Positions 34,105 through 46,700 of a DNA stretch of 64,000 bases are shown here, piece after piece (the first letter of the stretch is position 1; each line of letters starts with the position of its first letter). The translations under genes were made by a program, and so were the position numbers. The notes beneath the pieces were generated by a model, which searched no databases, was not told where the DNA came from, and saw only the letters and a program-made list of their open reading frames with translations. The DNA is from Hirundichthys speculiger (taxonomy: Eukaryota; Chordata; Actinopteri; Beloniformes; Exocoetidae). The stretch lies in the NCBI GenBank assembly GCA_018398805.1, contig JAGFBZ010002154.1:1-64000 (forward strand). The letters are read 5' to 3'.

Positions 34105-34280
34105 CACTACTTCCTGAACTTCAGCCAGCTGCTTTGTTTCCTGTGTGTCATTAATTAACAGACTGATTAATCCAGGTGTGTCTGACCTCACAGCAATGGT
34201 CAGACACACCTGGATTGATCAGTTTGTCCAATAATGGCACACAGGAAACAAAAGAGCTGGCTGAAGTTCTGGAAGTAGTG
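34105..34280. repeat. 83-bp-arm palindrome (foldback element)
   Basis: Arms 34105-34187 and 34198-34280 are reverse complements with few mismatches, separated by a 10-base loop. Each arm contains TTCAGCCAGCT and CCAGGTGTGTCTGACC. It lies between the pnpla4 3' end and the hAT at 35578. Confidence 0.9.
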
Positions 34281-34329
34281 TAACTGTGATTTTAGCTTTT
34301 TTCTACACCAAAAAATGTAAGAGATACCG

Positions 34330-35340
34330 GAGCTGGTTGGAACGGTGGGACTGCTCCCGGCGGATGCCAGAAAATTTCTCTTATTTTCAAATCAGAAACT
34401 TGACAGGTATGGATGCGGCAGCATTATTCAGCTCTTCTTGCTAGAAAATGTCATCCTCAGTAATGAAGCGCTGAAGGACCAGCTGCGCCGAACCGACCCG
34501 CAAACGGGGCCTGTTTTGTTTGTGCGGTTGTTTGGACGGTTGGAAAAACCTTCAACGTGCTACTGCGGTGATAAGCACGTTCAGAGTCGCTACGGAGGCA
34601 GACAATTCCAGCTCATAAAAGTGAACATTTGTCAACTGTCAGCCGCGCCGCTCTGCAGTCCTAAATGAAAGCTCGATAAGTTGATTGTATAGCTGCGGCG
34701 ACAGCAGAAGATGGATTGGAAGAATCCTCTCCGGTACGTATGCAAGCCACGCGGAGTCTTTACTGTACTTCTGTACAGATCTTAATTCACTTTCGGAGAT
34801 GTGATTGGGGGCTGGAATCACATCATGTCGGGGGAAGCTACTGCAGGGACAAAGTGCTGCTGGGAGACCCAGAGGGGAAGAGTAATTTCTGATTCTTCTA
34901 ATATCAGAAAGCAAGAAGCCTGACAAGCCCCTATTACTGCGAGAATAAACCTTACAGGCATGAAAATCCCTCACCTTTCGGCGAAATTCGCCGTTTTGAA
35001 GTCAAAAAGGGTGACCTACGTGAATCGTGTAGATCCGAGGAGTTTTCTTTTTCTCAGGGGGGAGGGGGGTATCGGTGTCGGAGTCGGGAGGTTTTTATTT
35101 TTATTATTTTGATTATCATATAACTGCCCTAATAAGCAAACTGAGCACTTCAGAAATCTGCCCTTTAAATGACACTTGGACGGTCAGTTAATCCTGTCCA
35201 GAACCAATCAGGTCAGATTGTTCCATTATTCCAGTCAGACCAACGTTCTTCATTCATGTGGACTCGGAGGTTACGTTGCTAAGCAGGACTAGAAGCTGGA
35301 GCTAGTGATGTCCACGCCGGGGACGAGGCAGACGAGCGTA
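34330..35340. other. GC-richer block with open frames on both strands, unexplained
   Basis: The block is clearly richer in GC than its surroundings. It has a 107-codon frame on the + strand (34345-34668) and a 111-codon frame on the - strand (34639-34974), neither recognised. A GGCGAAATTCGCC palindrome lies at 34979-34991. Near 35309 an ATG opens a short frame that reaches a possible donor (AGC/GTACGT near 35336). It could be an unknown repeat, a CpG-type promoter or a first exon. I cannot decide. Confidence 0.3.
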
Positions 35341-35577
35341 CGTTTCCTACCTACATTTACCAGTGGATTGAATTTAGTGAGTTATGGTTTCAATTGTTTT
35401 CATACCTTGCGGTATAACAACGTTACTGCCGTTCGCTACAGCTAACGTTGAACACCGTCAGAGCTAGCCAAAGCTGCGGTGAAAAACAGCTCCTGTTTGC
35501 TGGAAGTTCACGTCAAGCTTGTGTAGTTAACGGTAACATAAAAGAAGAAACACAGGCTTCTTTCTAATAATCTAATA

Positions 35578-36386
35578 CAGCGGTTCCCAAACTTTTTTTA
35601 GCCGCGCACCCCCTTCTATGTCTCAACCGGGTTGACGCACCCCCGATCCCCCACCCCTTAAAAAAAACGCAACAAGCTTTATTATAGCCATATTAAAGTC
35701 GCCATGTTTATTCATGCTAAAATGACCAGAACACACATATAACATAATAATCACAATCACAAAAATGTGCTCTCGCATTTAAATTAAACTGAAACACTGT
35801 AACACAGTTCCAATATAATGAAACAAAGTTATGCGCAGGCTTCCACTTTTAAGAGCAAAGAGGATGGATGACATGCTCAGACTCAGTGGCAGAAAGCAGA
35901 TAAGTTGAGGAAAATGTTAGAATATTTTGAACATTGAACAAAAATTGCAGCAAGTGGAACCGTGGAACTAACACAACCCGTCATCATAACACAGGTTATG
36001 GAAATAAAATTTGAACGCCAGTAATTTTAATTCTATTCCAATAAAGTTCCAATAAAGATATTTTCCCTGATTTCAGCCAATTGAGCATATTTCCCAGAAT
36101 GAATAAAGTAGAGGCCATAAGCTAGGTGCAAATGCAGTGGTAGAAGAATATAACTTCTTCTACGCTTCACTTTAAGATGACGTGCATTTTGAATAGCCTG
36201 CATTTATTTATTCATTAAAATTACAGTTTTTGATTTAAAATTTTACAAAGGAAATGTTTATTTACACATCTTTATTGTGTGAAAAAAAAAATTATCAGAC
36301 CGCCATTACATTTTTCATCTCGCGCACCCCCTAGAGGCAGCTTGCGCACCCCTGAGGGTGCGCGCACCCCACTTTGGGAATCCCTG
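35578..36386. mobile_element. hAT-Charlie-like MITE with perfect 8-bp target duplication
   Basis: Ends CAGCGGTTCCCAAACTTTTT and the reverse complement of CAGGGATTCCCAAAGTGGGG are typical hAT termini. ATCTAATA flanks both sides exactly (35570-35577, 36387-36394). GCGCACCCC motifs are subterminal at both ends. It is 809 bp with no transposase. Confidence 0.88.
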
Positions 36387-36522
36387 ATCTAATATAATTG
36401 GTGAATCCATGTCAGGGACGTGTGAGGATGATATTCACTGAGGGCTGAGAAGGCTGAAGGTGAAGTTGGAAACTAGAGTCACTTGATACCTGAACCCTTT
36501 TTGGACTGTATACCTGAAGTTT

Positions 36523-36523
<1 letters not shown>

Positions 36524-36557
<34 letters not shown>
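36524..36557. repeat. Uninterrupted run of 34 C
   Basis: A homopolymer of 34 cytosines followed by GGCGCGCG. The - strand is an equally long G run. Length in the source genome may differ because such runs are hard to sequence. Confidence 0.95.
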
Positions 36558-36559
<2 letters not shown>

Positions 36560-37044
36560 CGCGCGTGCACTTCTCACCTTTTTAACCCCTGACCCATTTT
36601 CATGCCTGACCTTAGTTTCTATAGGGAACATGATAAAAGAAGTCCCACTGGATTATGTGCATTCTCATAATAAATGTAACTTCAAGCTCTTATAAATAAC
36701 CGCAACGATGAGGTTTGATTACACGTGGAGCAGCTGACTACAGTCAGCAAAGGTCATGACCTTTTCGAAGCTCAGTTAAGACCCAAAAGTAAGACTCCAC
36801 ATCCAGACAGGTGGAAGAGGAGACACGGAGGATGTTGGCCAGGAGCGAAACAGTTGAAACCATTTCTTTCCTCTATCATCACATGAAATGAAAGATCACT
36901 GATGAATAAAAACGGAGCAGCGATGAGGACGCGGCGGGAAAGTCAGGAATGCAGTAACGTCCTGAGACATCTCTGTAGGAGAATATTCTAGACTCCAACA
37001 CTCCTCAGATTTCAGTCAATATGAGCAGAGAGAACAGACAGAGC

Positions 37045-37330
37045 GGTTAGAGTAAAGGAGGAGGGGTTGCAGTGTTTTTGATCAACGGATGTAATCCTGG
37101 ACATGTTACAGTGAAGGAGCATCTCTGCACCTCAGATGTTGAAGCATCTGCTGTTCATTTCAATCCATGTTGTCTTCTGAAAGTTCAACTGCGTTACCTG
37201 CAGATTTGTGACAACAGCTCAGGAGTTGCTAGGCTACAAACAACTCTCTGGTGCATTCATGGCAATCCGGAGATTTCAACCATGTCTCTGTCTGCTACAC
37301 TTCCAACTTCCCAGTGGTTTGTCAAATGAT
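37045..37330 (+). mobile_element. LINE endonuclease fragment
   Basis: The + frame reads GVAVFLINGCNPGHVTVKEH and later VARLQTT and LSATLP, in the order found in the endonuclease domain of L2/Rex-like fish LINEs. Catalytic residues in the intervening segment are lost. No UTR attached. Confidence 0.6.
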
Positions 37331-37887
37331 TTTAATTTAATTTGGATTACATTTTGAAAATGTGTTTTCTCAATCATAAACTCTGCAATAATATAAAAAA
37401 TGAATTATGTTTGGTTTCTTGCATGTACTGTATTTTTTTTTTTACATATTATATCTTAACCTATGAAGTAACTAGAAATATGAAATAAAAAATAACTCTT
37501 TTCAAAGTCAAACTTACTGTTTTGATTTTAAATGACTGACTTTTCCATGATGCAGATCAAAAGTAATAATAGTTCATATCAGGTCATTCTGAGTTAAACA
37601 CCATCTGGTTTTGTCCTGTATGAGAAGAAGTCGTCAGTCTCGTTGGAAACAGCCTCTTTATTTCATCAGCAGTGCTCTCAGAAAGTCCCAGAACACCAAC
37701 AGATCAGGATATTGGAACAAAAGGCAGAAACGTGGTCTAGCTGAGGGGGCAGTCACGGTGCACCGACCCAAAGCTAAGAGGTAAAGACTGCAGCTAATTT
37801 CTGTCCATTAAGACCTGAAAGAGACATGCAGCAACAAGAGTCCGTCTGGGTTCTCAGTTATGACAAACACAGCAGATCCCACAAACT

Positions 37888-39540
37888 TTACAATTCAATT
37901 CAATTCAATTTTATTTATATAGCGTCTGTTACAATGACAATTGTCTCTAGGCGCTTTACAGAGACCCAGAGCATGACCCCCGAGCAAATATCATCAACTA
38001 AGATTATATAATTAAATCCAATCAATGATAATGGCAGGTAAAAAACTCCCACGTAGGGAGAAAAAAAAAAAACCTTTATACCAAACAGTGGCAAGGAAAA
38101 ACTCCACTTTAAGAGGAAGAAACCTTGAGCAGGACCTGGATCATATGGGGGGACCTTCCTGCTGAAGGCCAGCCGGGTAGAGAAAGAAAAAGAGGGGAGA
38201 CAGGACAGAGAGAGGATGTAGGACAGAGAGAAGATGGAGGACAGAAAGAGGATGTAGGACAGAGAGAGGAGAGCACAGAAAAAGTAAAAATAATAATAAA
38301 GAAGTAGTGGAATTGTTGTAGGGTGAATGCAAGCGAGCTATGGAGGGCCCTTGGGCGTGTGGTCAGCGTAATGAGCCATGATAGGCTCTTGAGTATCAGT
38401 AATGTGCGGGTGGGGTGTAGGTGAGGTGTGTGTGAGAGAAGGGGGAGGAGGGGGAGGAGGAGGAGGGGGGGGTTTGGGTTTAAGAAAAGAGAAGGGTAGG
38501 ATTTCAAGCAAAAGGATGCAATATATAAACATAAACAGATGGAGGCAGCAGCACTGGGATGAGATGGCCAGAGGACCAGGTCGCCGATCACCACGCCAGT
38601 CGGCACCCAGACACAAGTGGAGGAGAACCCCGGGATGGACAGAGGATGGAACTGCAAGTCAGCATGAAACCCAGGAAACTCTGGCCTGCAAATACACAAA
38701 GAGAAAAGGGGGCAGAAACAGCACAACAAACACAGGAAAGCAAAGAAAATGGAGCACAGTTTCAGTAGCAGGGTGCTCCCAAATAATTATAAATGAGCTG
38801 GAGGAGGAGGAAGGGAGGAAGAAAGGGAAGAAAAAGGAAAAAGGAGAGAGCATTGGAGACACCACTCAGCAGATCATGTTGGTGTCCCCCTGTAGCGTAG
38901 GCCTATAGCAGCATAACTATGACGAAGCTTGTGATTAAGACGAGCTACTCAAGTCTTACTACTACAACTATAGTTATAACTATTAGCCCCTACACACTAT
39001 AGTTAAGACTAATTGTAGGCTTTACTGAACAGAAATGTTTTCAATTTAGTTTTAAAGATGGAGATAGTATCAGCCTCCTTAACCCAAAACTGGTAGCTGG
39101 TTCCATAAAAAAGGTGCCTGGTAGCAGAAGGCCCGTCCTCCAAACCTACTTTTAGATATTCTAGGAACGACGAGTAATCCTGCACTCTGAGAGCGGAGAG
39201 CTCTATTAGGAGCATAACGAGCTATCAAGTCTTGTAAATAGCGCGGAGCTAGGCCATTAAGGGCCTTATATGCGAGAAGCAGAATTTTAAACTCAATTCT
39301 AAATTTCACGGGAAGCCAATGGAGGGAGGCTAACACGGGAGAGATGTGATCTCGCTTGCGGATTCCTGTCAGCACCCTCGCTGCTGCGTTCTGGATCAAT
39401 TGAAGGCTATTTAGCGAGCTTTTCGGACATCCTGCTAACAGCGCATTACAGTAATCCAGTCTAGAGCTAACAAACGCGTGGATTAATTTTTCGGCATCAC
39501 CCTGGGAGATGCTCCTAATTTTGGCAATATAATATATTAT
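37888..39540 (-). mobile_element. L2-like LINE, 5'-truncated, with complete 3' UTR
   Basis: On the - strand a 159-residue frame (39558-39079) encodes the C-terminal reverse-transcriptase region (LIHAFVSSRLDYCNALLAG; HISPVLASLHWLPVKFRIEF; RSQSAGLLVVPR). It continues in a shifted frame to the end (FKTKLKTFLF near 39030). A long 3' UTR follows, with a segment conserved in fish copies (38090-38160). The terminus, TATATAAATAAAATTGAATT, ends in TTGAA repeats at about 37891-37912. G/A-rich microsatellites in the UTR (38440-38470, 38800-38850) create spurious frames on the + strand. Confidence 0.85.
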
Positions 39541-39635
39541 ACAATATAATATACACAATCAAATACCTCATTATTAACATCAGAAAATATTCTTCTTCAA
39601 CTTCCACATGTTTATCAGTGCTATTACTCCCATAA

Positions 39636-40118
39636 TACCGTACTGGTCCGAATATGGAACGACTGATTATAAGACGGGCCCTTATTTTTCAGATATCATT
39701 TTGGGAAAATAAAAATATGTTAAAGACAGAAGGTTATTCATCAAACAACTTCTTGTTGTACAATCATTGTAGAAAAACTCACAAAGATAACATTTTGCTG
39801 TATTGTTAAACATTTTATGATTTAATTTTTTTAGGAAGTATGGTACCCTACTTAAGGTAAGGAATGTGTCAGGTTTCCATGTTATTGATGATCAAGGTAT
39901 AGTACTATTTGATAAACTGCTGTTTATTATGTTAATAAACATCAGATCTGCTCCATGTAATGCTTCATTCTTACTGATTACTTTGGTGCGGCTCCATCTA
40001 GTGGCGCAGGTGTGTAACGACAACAGAAAAGTCTAGACCTCAATTATAAGACCAGCCCCGTTTTTGAGAACATGATTTCTAGAATAAAATATCGTCCTAC
40101 ATTCGGGCCAATACGGTA
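39636..40118. mobile_element. DNA element with TACCGTA... inverted ends, unclassified
   Basis: TACCGTACTGGTCCGAATAT at 39636 and the reverse complement of TACCGTATTGGCCCGAATGT ending at 40118 are inverted copies. Each is followed by a TATAAGAC(G/C) motif. No coding capacity and no clear target duplication. It lies just downstream of the sts stop codon, so it may fall within the sts 3' UTR; an AATAAA on the - strand lies inside it at 39923-39928. Confidence 0.65.
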
Positions 40119-40392
40119 GTTTCAACAAATACTTCAGAGCCCATTTCTACAAATGCTTGAACTTGACTGGGATACTGTCTGGCATCCAAAAAACTACACG
40201 AATCAATATGAATCCACGGGGAATGCATTTCCTTTAACACAAACCATTCACACATCTGATGGATGATTATAATTATATGTTTAGGGGCTTTCAGAAACTA
40301 CGTCCCTGCATCATCATGTTGTCGAGGTCACAGTGTAAAAGCGTTCAAGAATCAAAAACCAGCCGGTAATGAGTCCTGCGTCTAACAGCAGC

Positions 40393-40745
40393 CTACTGGT
40401 CGTGGCGGCACTGGCAGAGCTGCGTGAGCGTGGAGCAGCAGGGCTGCAGCCAGGGCTTCCACATCAGCTTCGCTGCGGTTAACTGGCTCTCCACGGGCTT
40501 CACCGACATCCGATGCGTCTCCGCCGCCTCCTTGATCGCGGCCAGGATCGAGTGAAAGGCCGGCTCGGTGTCGGGAGTCAGCGGCGTGGTCTCGGACGGA
40601 TCCCTAGAGAGATCGTAGAGCAGCGGCGGACTGTGGTGGGTCACCGAGTCCGGGGTGCAAAAGCAGACGTGAGTGTGGAAGCACGCTGCCTTGTCCTCTG
40701 GGTAGAAGTTTGGAGTGAAGAAAAAAGCTTTCCACACGGAGCTAC
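40393..40745 (-). CDS. sts: sts coding exon 9 and stop
   Basis: 353 bases including stop TAG at 40393-40395. The acceptor is CTTCTTCAG. It encodes [14 protein letters not shown], the Cys-rich segment [22 protein letters not shown] and the C-terminal WKPWLQPCC. These all align with the human STS C-terminus, but the last residues are shorter. Confidence 0.93.
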
Positions 40746-43700
40746 CTGAAGAAGCAGGAATGAAACCAATAAATGTTCACGTTCCTGCCTCGAGGGACAC
40801 TGTTTATGATTAGCACATAGAATAAAATGCCACTTATTGTCAAAGAAAGCACAAACTTAAATGATACTTTTTAAATAATTGACGAATAATTGAGGAAAGT
40901 CAATAATGAAAGCAGAGATGCTGAAGTTATCAATCAGGACCGAGTACACTTGCAGATCTATTTCACAGCAGATGTGATTTAAAAAGGCAGAAAAAACACA
41001 CACTAGCAGTGCAACAGCGCCGTACGTGAGCTGTGATCTTCAGGCAGAACCTGCTGCATGAAGCGTTCTGGGTCTTTACATTTACACCAAATATCACAGC
41101 AGAAATAACTCAAATCATTTCTGAAGAAAATCCGAAGGAACCGACGTGACGGCCCGTTCGACAGTGACGTCATAAACCCGAAGACGTGAGCTGAATAGAG
41201 TAGCCAGGAGACCGCTGAGCTGTTCTACGATCGAAAGTAGTCGTTTCAAAAAGGTGCGATTTAGCAGAAGTCATGATTTTTACAATTAAAAAAAAAAAAT
41301 CACAAAAGTGTGCGATTACAAGAAATCCCAAATTTATGACAAAAAGTGCAAATTTTTGCCAAATAGTTGCCTTTTTTTAAGATTTGTGATTTCAGGACAA
41401 AAAGTTGCAGTCGTTCAAAAATTAGTAAATTTGTGACATAAAGACATGATACAAAATATAATACAAAACAAAAGCATTTTAAGTTATAAAAATGGCAATT
41501 TTCTAAAATTCTGGATTTTACAACAATGAGTTTGGGTTTTGGAAGAAAAAGTCACAAAAAAGTGCAAAATTCACAATTTTACAACATAATGTATTTTTTA
41601 AAAAGTAGTGATTTTTTTTTTTCAAATTTGCAATTTTACAAAAAAAAATCATGATTTTAGCTAAAAAAAAAAAAAAAGTTATCAATTTTATGATTTAAAA
41701 AAAACAGTTTTTGCCAAATTTGAAATTTCATGACTTTGGTGACAAAACTTTAGTATTTTTACAAAAATAAGTCAGAATAGAATTCATAATATTCTGAAAT
41801 ACGCCACTGAATACGTAATGCATGAATGAAAATATGGATATGGTTCATTTACATCATCCATTTACAGACAGTTTGTTTTAATTAACTTTAATGTCCATGT
41901 GGCGTGCAGTTTTTAACTGGGTTTTTCCTTCCTGCTTCTTGGTCAATTTTGAATGTGAGAAATCTGCAGAAGCATCAGATACAAACATGGATGTTATTTT
42001 TCATAACTCTTTATGTCCTGAACATAATTTTGGTTGGGCAAATAAAGCTTCATAAAGGTTATTCAGGTGTTTCATCTAGATCTGCCGCCTGCTCACTGCA
42101 TTAAAAAGTCAACCAGGGGCTGAATACTTTCCGTAGATTTGCCACCAGCCAGTTTTATTAAGCCTGGCTGCTCGACTGATCAGACTTACTGTTTCTAGGA
42201 TGCCATCTGACAGCGTTCAGGTAGGAGTTGCAGTAATGGAACAGAAATTCGTGGTTGGACCTCTCAACTCTGTTCTGCAGCAAATCCATGAGGTCATGAC
42301 CATCGATTTCCCTAAAACCAGAAACTCATCAGACAAAAACACATTCATGGTCATAATTATTTAGACTAATCAGACTATAATGAAACCCTGAGATCGAAAC
42401 AAACCAGCTGGTTTTCCGAGAGTACACAGCCTTTCCTGGATCTCCCATCAATGGGCTCATGAATCACTGACACTGGCAGAAATACAGCCCAGACTTCAGG
42501 CTGCACTTGACTGACAGCTGGAAGGGGCGTGGCCTCAGCGGTCCGTGCAGACTGACCTGTCCTGTGGGGCCGAAGCTCCACTCAGCTGCACCACCGTGGG
42601 AAACAGATCCATGTTGCTGGTGGGCTCATCTATCCGCCTGCCGTCGGGGGATCTTCCCCGGCCAACTCAGGATTCCCGGGACGCGGATTCCTCCTTCCCA
42701 GTTTGTGGATTTCCCTGCTGCTCAGAGGAGAGAGAAGAGACAGAGCTTGGTTTTTCTCTAAAGCCTCGGAGGACTTCTGAGTACACTGGCAGAGATAAAA
42801 CAGCACAGCAGACAACAGCTGCCTCGCTGAAGTCTCACTTCTCTGAACCAGTCCTGCAGACTCCGGATGTTCACAAAAATGAACAAACCTGACTTCACAC
42901 CGTTCAAATCTCTGACAAACCACTGCATCATTAGTTAGCACATTTAAAACTGTTACCCTGCTTTAAACTTCCTATTCACGCAAAAGACTTTTAGCTTAAT
43001 TCTCCACAACATTTCCAGGAGGGAAAAATAAAAGTTAATCACGGCTACAGGCAAAATACAGACAAAGCTCCAAGGGAGTGACCTCTGTGTAAATGATAAT
43101 GTAATATAAAATGATAAAGCGCCAGCAGTTACAGCGTGTTTAATTACCTCAGCGTAAGGTTCGAGAGGATCTGTCATAAACAGAATATTTAGAGACGGTC
43201 CGGAAACAACGAAAATGGAACAAGGAAATGGAGAGCTGGAGAAATCAACCCTCAAAGTAACGTTTGTGCATTTTGAAGCGGCTTTTTATATGGAGCACTA
43301 AATAATAAATAGACTAAATAATTAATAAAATGCATAACTGATAGTCTCAGTTATTAGAGGATTCTGTCCTCCCTTCATGTAATCCTGTATTATTCATTTA
43401 TTTTTTAATTTACTTGATTAAAGGAGACAATTAGCCTCATTATGCACTGCTTGACCAAGAAAAGAAAAAGAAGTCTTCTTAAAATCTTCTATGATGTCAC
43501 AACAGTTCTTGTTTTCTATTGTTGCATTTCCTCCAGATTCTTGCAAAAAGTATTTTATACTGTACCTTTATATATTCCGTTCCACCCTCGGTGGACCTCG
43601 CCTGCAGCAGACACCTCCTCCAGGTGAGCTCCCTGGTCTGAGGTCAGGTAAACCAGAGTGTTGTCCCTCAGACGCAGCTCGTCCAACGCCTGCACGATCT

Positions 43701-46700
43701 GACCTGAGAAAAGGCACAAAATAAACCGCATGCTGTTCACGTTTTTCTCACGTTTTGTTTTGCCACTTCTGTTTTGGATCCCTAACAACTCAGGAGAAAA
43801 ACGTCTGGCGCTGTAGCTGAGACACGCCTCAGCGGGTTGGCCTCCAAATTACTGTCTGTCCGCTACGGAGAAATCACAGCCTGTAAGCGCTAATATGTAT
43901 TTAGTGGAGTAAACAGTGGCAGCTCATCCATTTAAGCAGATAAAATAGACTTGATATACAAAAAAAAAACTAAATGGCTGAGAGGGATGATCATTGGGGT
44001 CGCAGCAGATTTGTAGCAGTTGAATGGCTTCAAAGGCCCCTAGTGGATGAAACAGGAATGTCAGAATGATCAGCTCACCTTAAAATTCATTTAAACTGTT
44101 CATCAAAAAAAAGACAAAGAAAATCAACCACTGAGCCTTCAAGGCCCTAAATTCTCAGCAGCCTGAAACTTTAAAGTTGTTTGACAAGTCGAAATTCTTG
44201 AGAAAACTTTTCATCAGTGCTGTCTTGGAGATGATGTCCACCACGAACGTACCATGAAAACTGGACGAAGCTCCTTGGAGTAGTTTTCCCACCCTTTTTT
44301 TTTTAAAATAAGAAATCTGATAATAAAAACATTTGACTTGACAATATGGAATCAAAAAGAAGCAGTGAGAATATTTCTGTCAGTTTAAACTCCTGAGATC
44401 TGAGCAGAAACCTCGACCAGCCTCTGGACTCTAGACTAGGAATGGTACGGTTACTGGTATTACGGTAAAGCGCGGTGAAATTTTACGCGATGTCGATTAC
44501 CGTTTATGTTTGATTTAATGTCATTATCACGGTCGATTTCCAGGATACGCGATATCAGCCTCATTCAAGTCTCGCCAGCGACTCACGACTGTGTCTCGTG
44601 TGAATATGTAGCTTGTAACATCGGCATCGTAACGTGAGCATGGCAAAAGTGGTGATAGCACGCAGGACATTTACCAACCCACTAAAAGGATGAAATCTGA
44701 GGTCTGGACATATTTTGTTTTTTTTTTACGAATGCAGAGGGACAACTGGTGGACTATAATTATCCTTCTGCAGAGCACTTGTTTACATTTTATTGTGATT
44801 TGTACAAGCAACTGTTTCTTGATTTACACATTTATACTTATTTAAGGTTCAGCTTAAAGTTCAAAGTTTATTTCATATGAAAAGGAACTATAATTTTAGT
44901 TTCTGATAATTGTTTGCATATTTTTTGACCAACTACGGTTGTTAAACTGTTCATTTAAATTTGCACCAGCGAAATAAGCTTTGTTCCTGTTATTTATTTT
45001 GTTCATTTAAAATAAAATCTCTTTCTGTGCCAGTTGTTTGCCCTTTTAATGCGAAAGTTTCATTTTGATAAGATTTTGGCTTCTAATGTTTTAGCATGAC
45101 AAGAAAATCACAAAATTTTGTGAAATTATTTTAATGTGTGTGCTTTTTGGACATTTGTACAGCAATGAAGAATACCGCGATAATATCGTAAACCATGATA
45201 ATTTAGTCACTATAATCGAGATATCAAATTTTTCATATCGTTACATCCCTACTCTCAACACAGCTGAAGTCCAGAAATTTCAATTAATGTGCAAGATATT
45301 GATAACTTCAAATTGTAGAGCTGTCCGTGAACAAATCAATAGCAATTTTCATAAACATTGGATTATTCCAGATATGGGCCAGCACAACCTTTATTGGCCC
45401 ACAACTTTGAAACAGACTGTCCAGTGAAAATTATCTTTAAAACAGCATTTCATTACCATTATCAATACATGAGGTATCTTTTGTGTAACATGTCATCATT
45501 CTAGTTGTTTCAGTTTCAGTTGTATCGTGAACCCGAATTCGTGATTCGAATAGTATCGTGGGTTGAGTGAATCGTGGCATGCCCCGTCTTAATTTTTTAA
45601 GAGTCAGAGGTGAAGTTCTGTATTTATCTGTAGAGCATGAGATGTAATATTTATATGTAAATATCAGAAGCAAGGAGGAAAGTGTGCAACCACTACAAAT
45701 ATTAGTGCTTCTACTTCAGTATCTGGGTGGGAATTGGAATATAATAAAACATTTCTGGCAAAGTGTTCCTGAGATATTACGCTCACGCGAATGGGAGGGA
45801 AAGGCTAAATGTTAATGTTCTCTTGTTCTGATCTCTATAGATAGAAACATGTGATTCACAGCAGGAGATTGAGTGCTGAAATTGCTCTCTCACAGCTGGA
45901 AACCTATAGGTACGGTGCAGTAGTGCACATGCCTGCAGTGCACAGGAGCAAAGACATGATGTTGAAAATGTGTGGATTAGGAGAACAACTTGCAAATGAA
46001 AATGTCTGCAATAGTACTCAGGGTTTGAAGAGCAACATGCTGTTCAGCAGAAACAAAGCAACTCTTCTACTAAGCAGGCAAAGTAGCTTGTAATAAATGA
46101 ATAAATGCTCTGGAACATTAACCGACACCTTCAGAGATGATGTCGCTCTTCTGCATATGTCAAGAGGCAGCTGGCTGGAAAATCCTCACAAGGAGCGTAA
46201 TGTTGTGGATTTTTTCATTCTCAGAAACCATCTCATGCAGAGAATGAGTTCAATTTAGTCTAGTTTTTCTCGCTTTGAATGTCAATTGGAGAGATTTAAA
46301 CATTCAAATTCAAATAAATTATGATCGATCATCCACAGCATGTCACCAAGGTCGTCAAGTCTGTCAATAACCTATTATTTTGAGCCAGGTGTGAGCCTGG
46401 AGGTGGGGATTCCTGTCCTGAATTAACCAACATTGGTTTAAAGGAACCACACTTGGCTGGTTTTAATATTTATCAGATACGTGTAGCAAAGATTAGTCTG
46501 AAGATTAGGCTGAAGTAAGTAAGGAGGGCATTGAAGAGGATGAGGAGTGGAAAGGCAGTTGGTCAGTTGGTCCTGATGATATACCTGTGGAGGTATGAAA
46601 GTGTTTTTGACTAGGACATTCAACGAGATCTTAGAGAGTGAGAGGATGCCTGAAGGATGGAGAAGTGTGCTGGTGTTGATTTTCAAGAACAAGGGAGACG

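Noticed and set aside
36483..36695. 70-codon frame with a proline run
   Set aside because: The proline stretch is the translated 34-base C homopolymer; not a gene.
38402..38908. 168-codon Gly/Lys-rich + strand frame, with related frames on the other strand (38109-38729)
   Set aside because: It is the 3' UTR of the L2-like LINE, with G/A-rich microsatellites giving low-complexity peptides in every frame.
42545..42892. 115-codon + strand and 103-codon - strand frames over sts exon 7
   Set aside because: The + strand frame is antisense of exon 7. The - strand frame is the wrong reading frame, extended into the intron.
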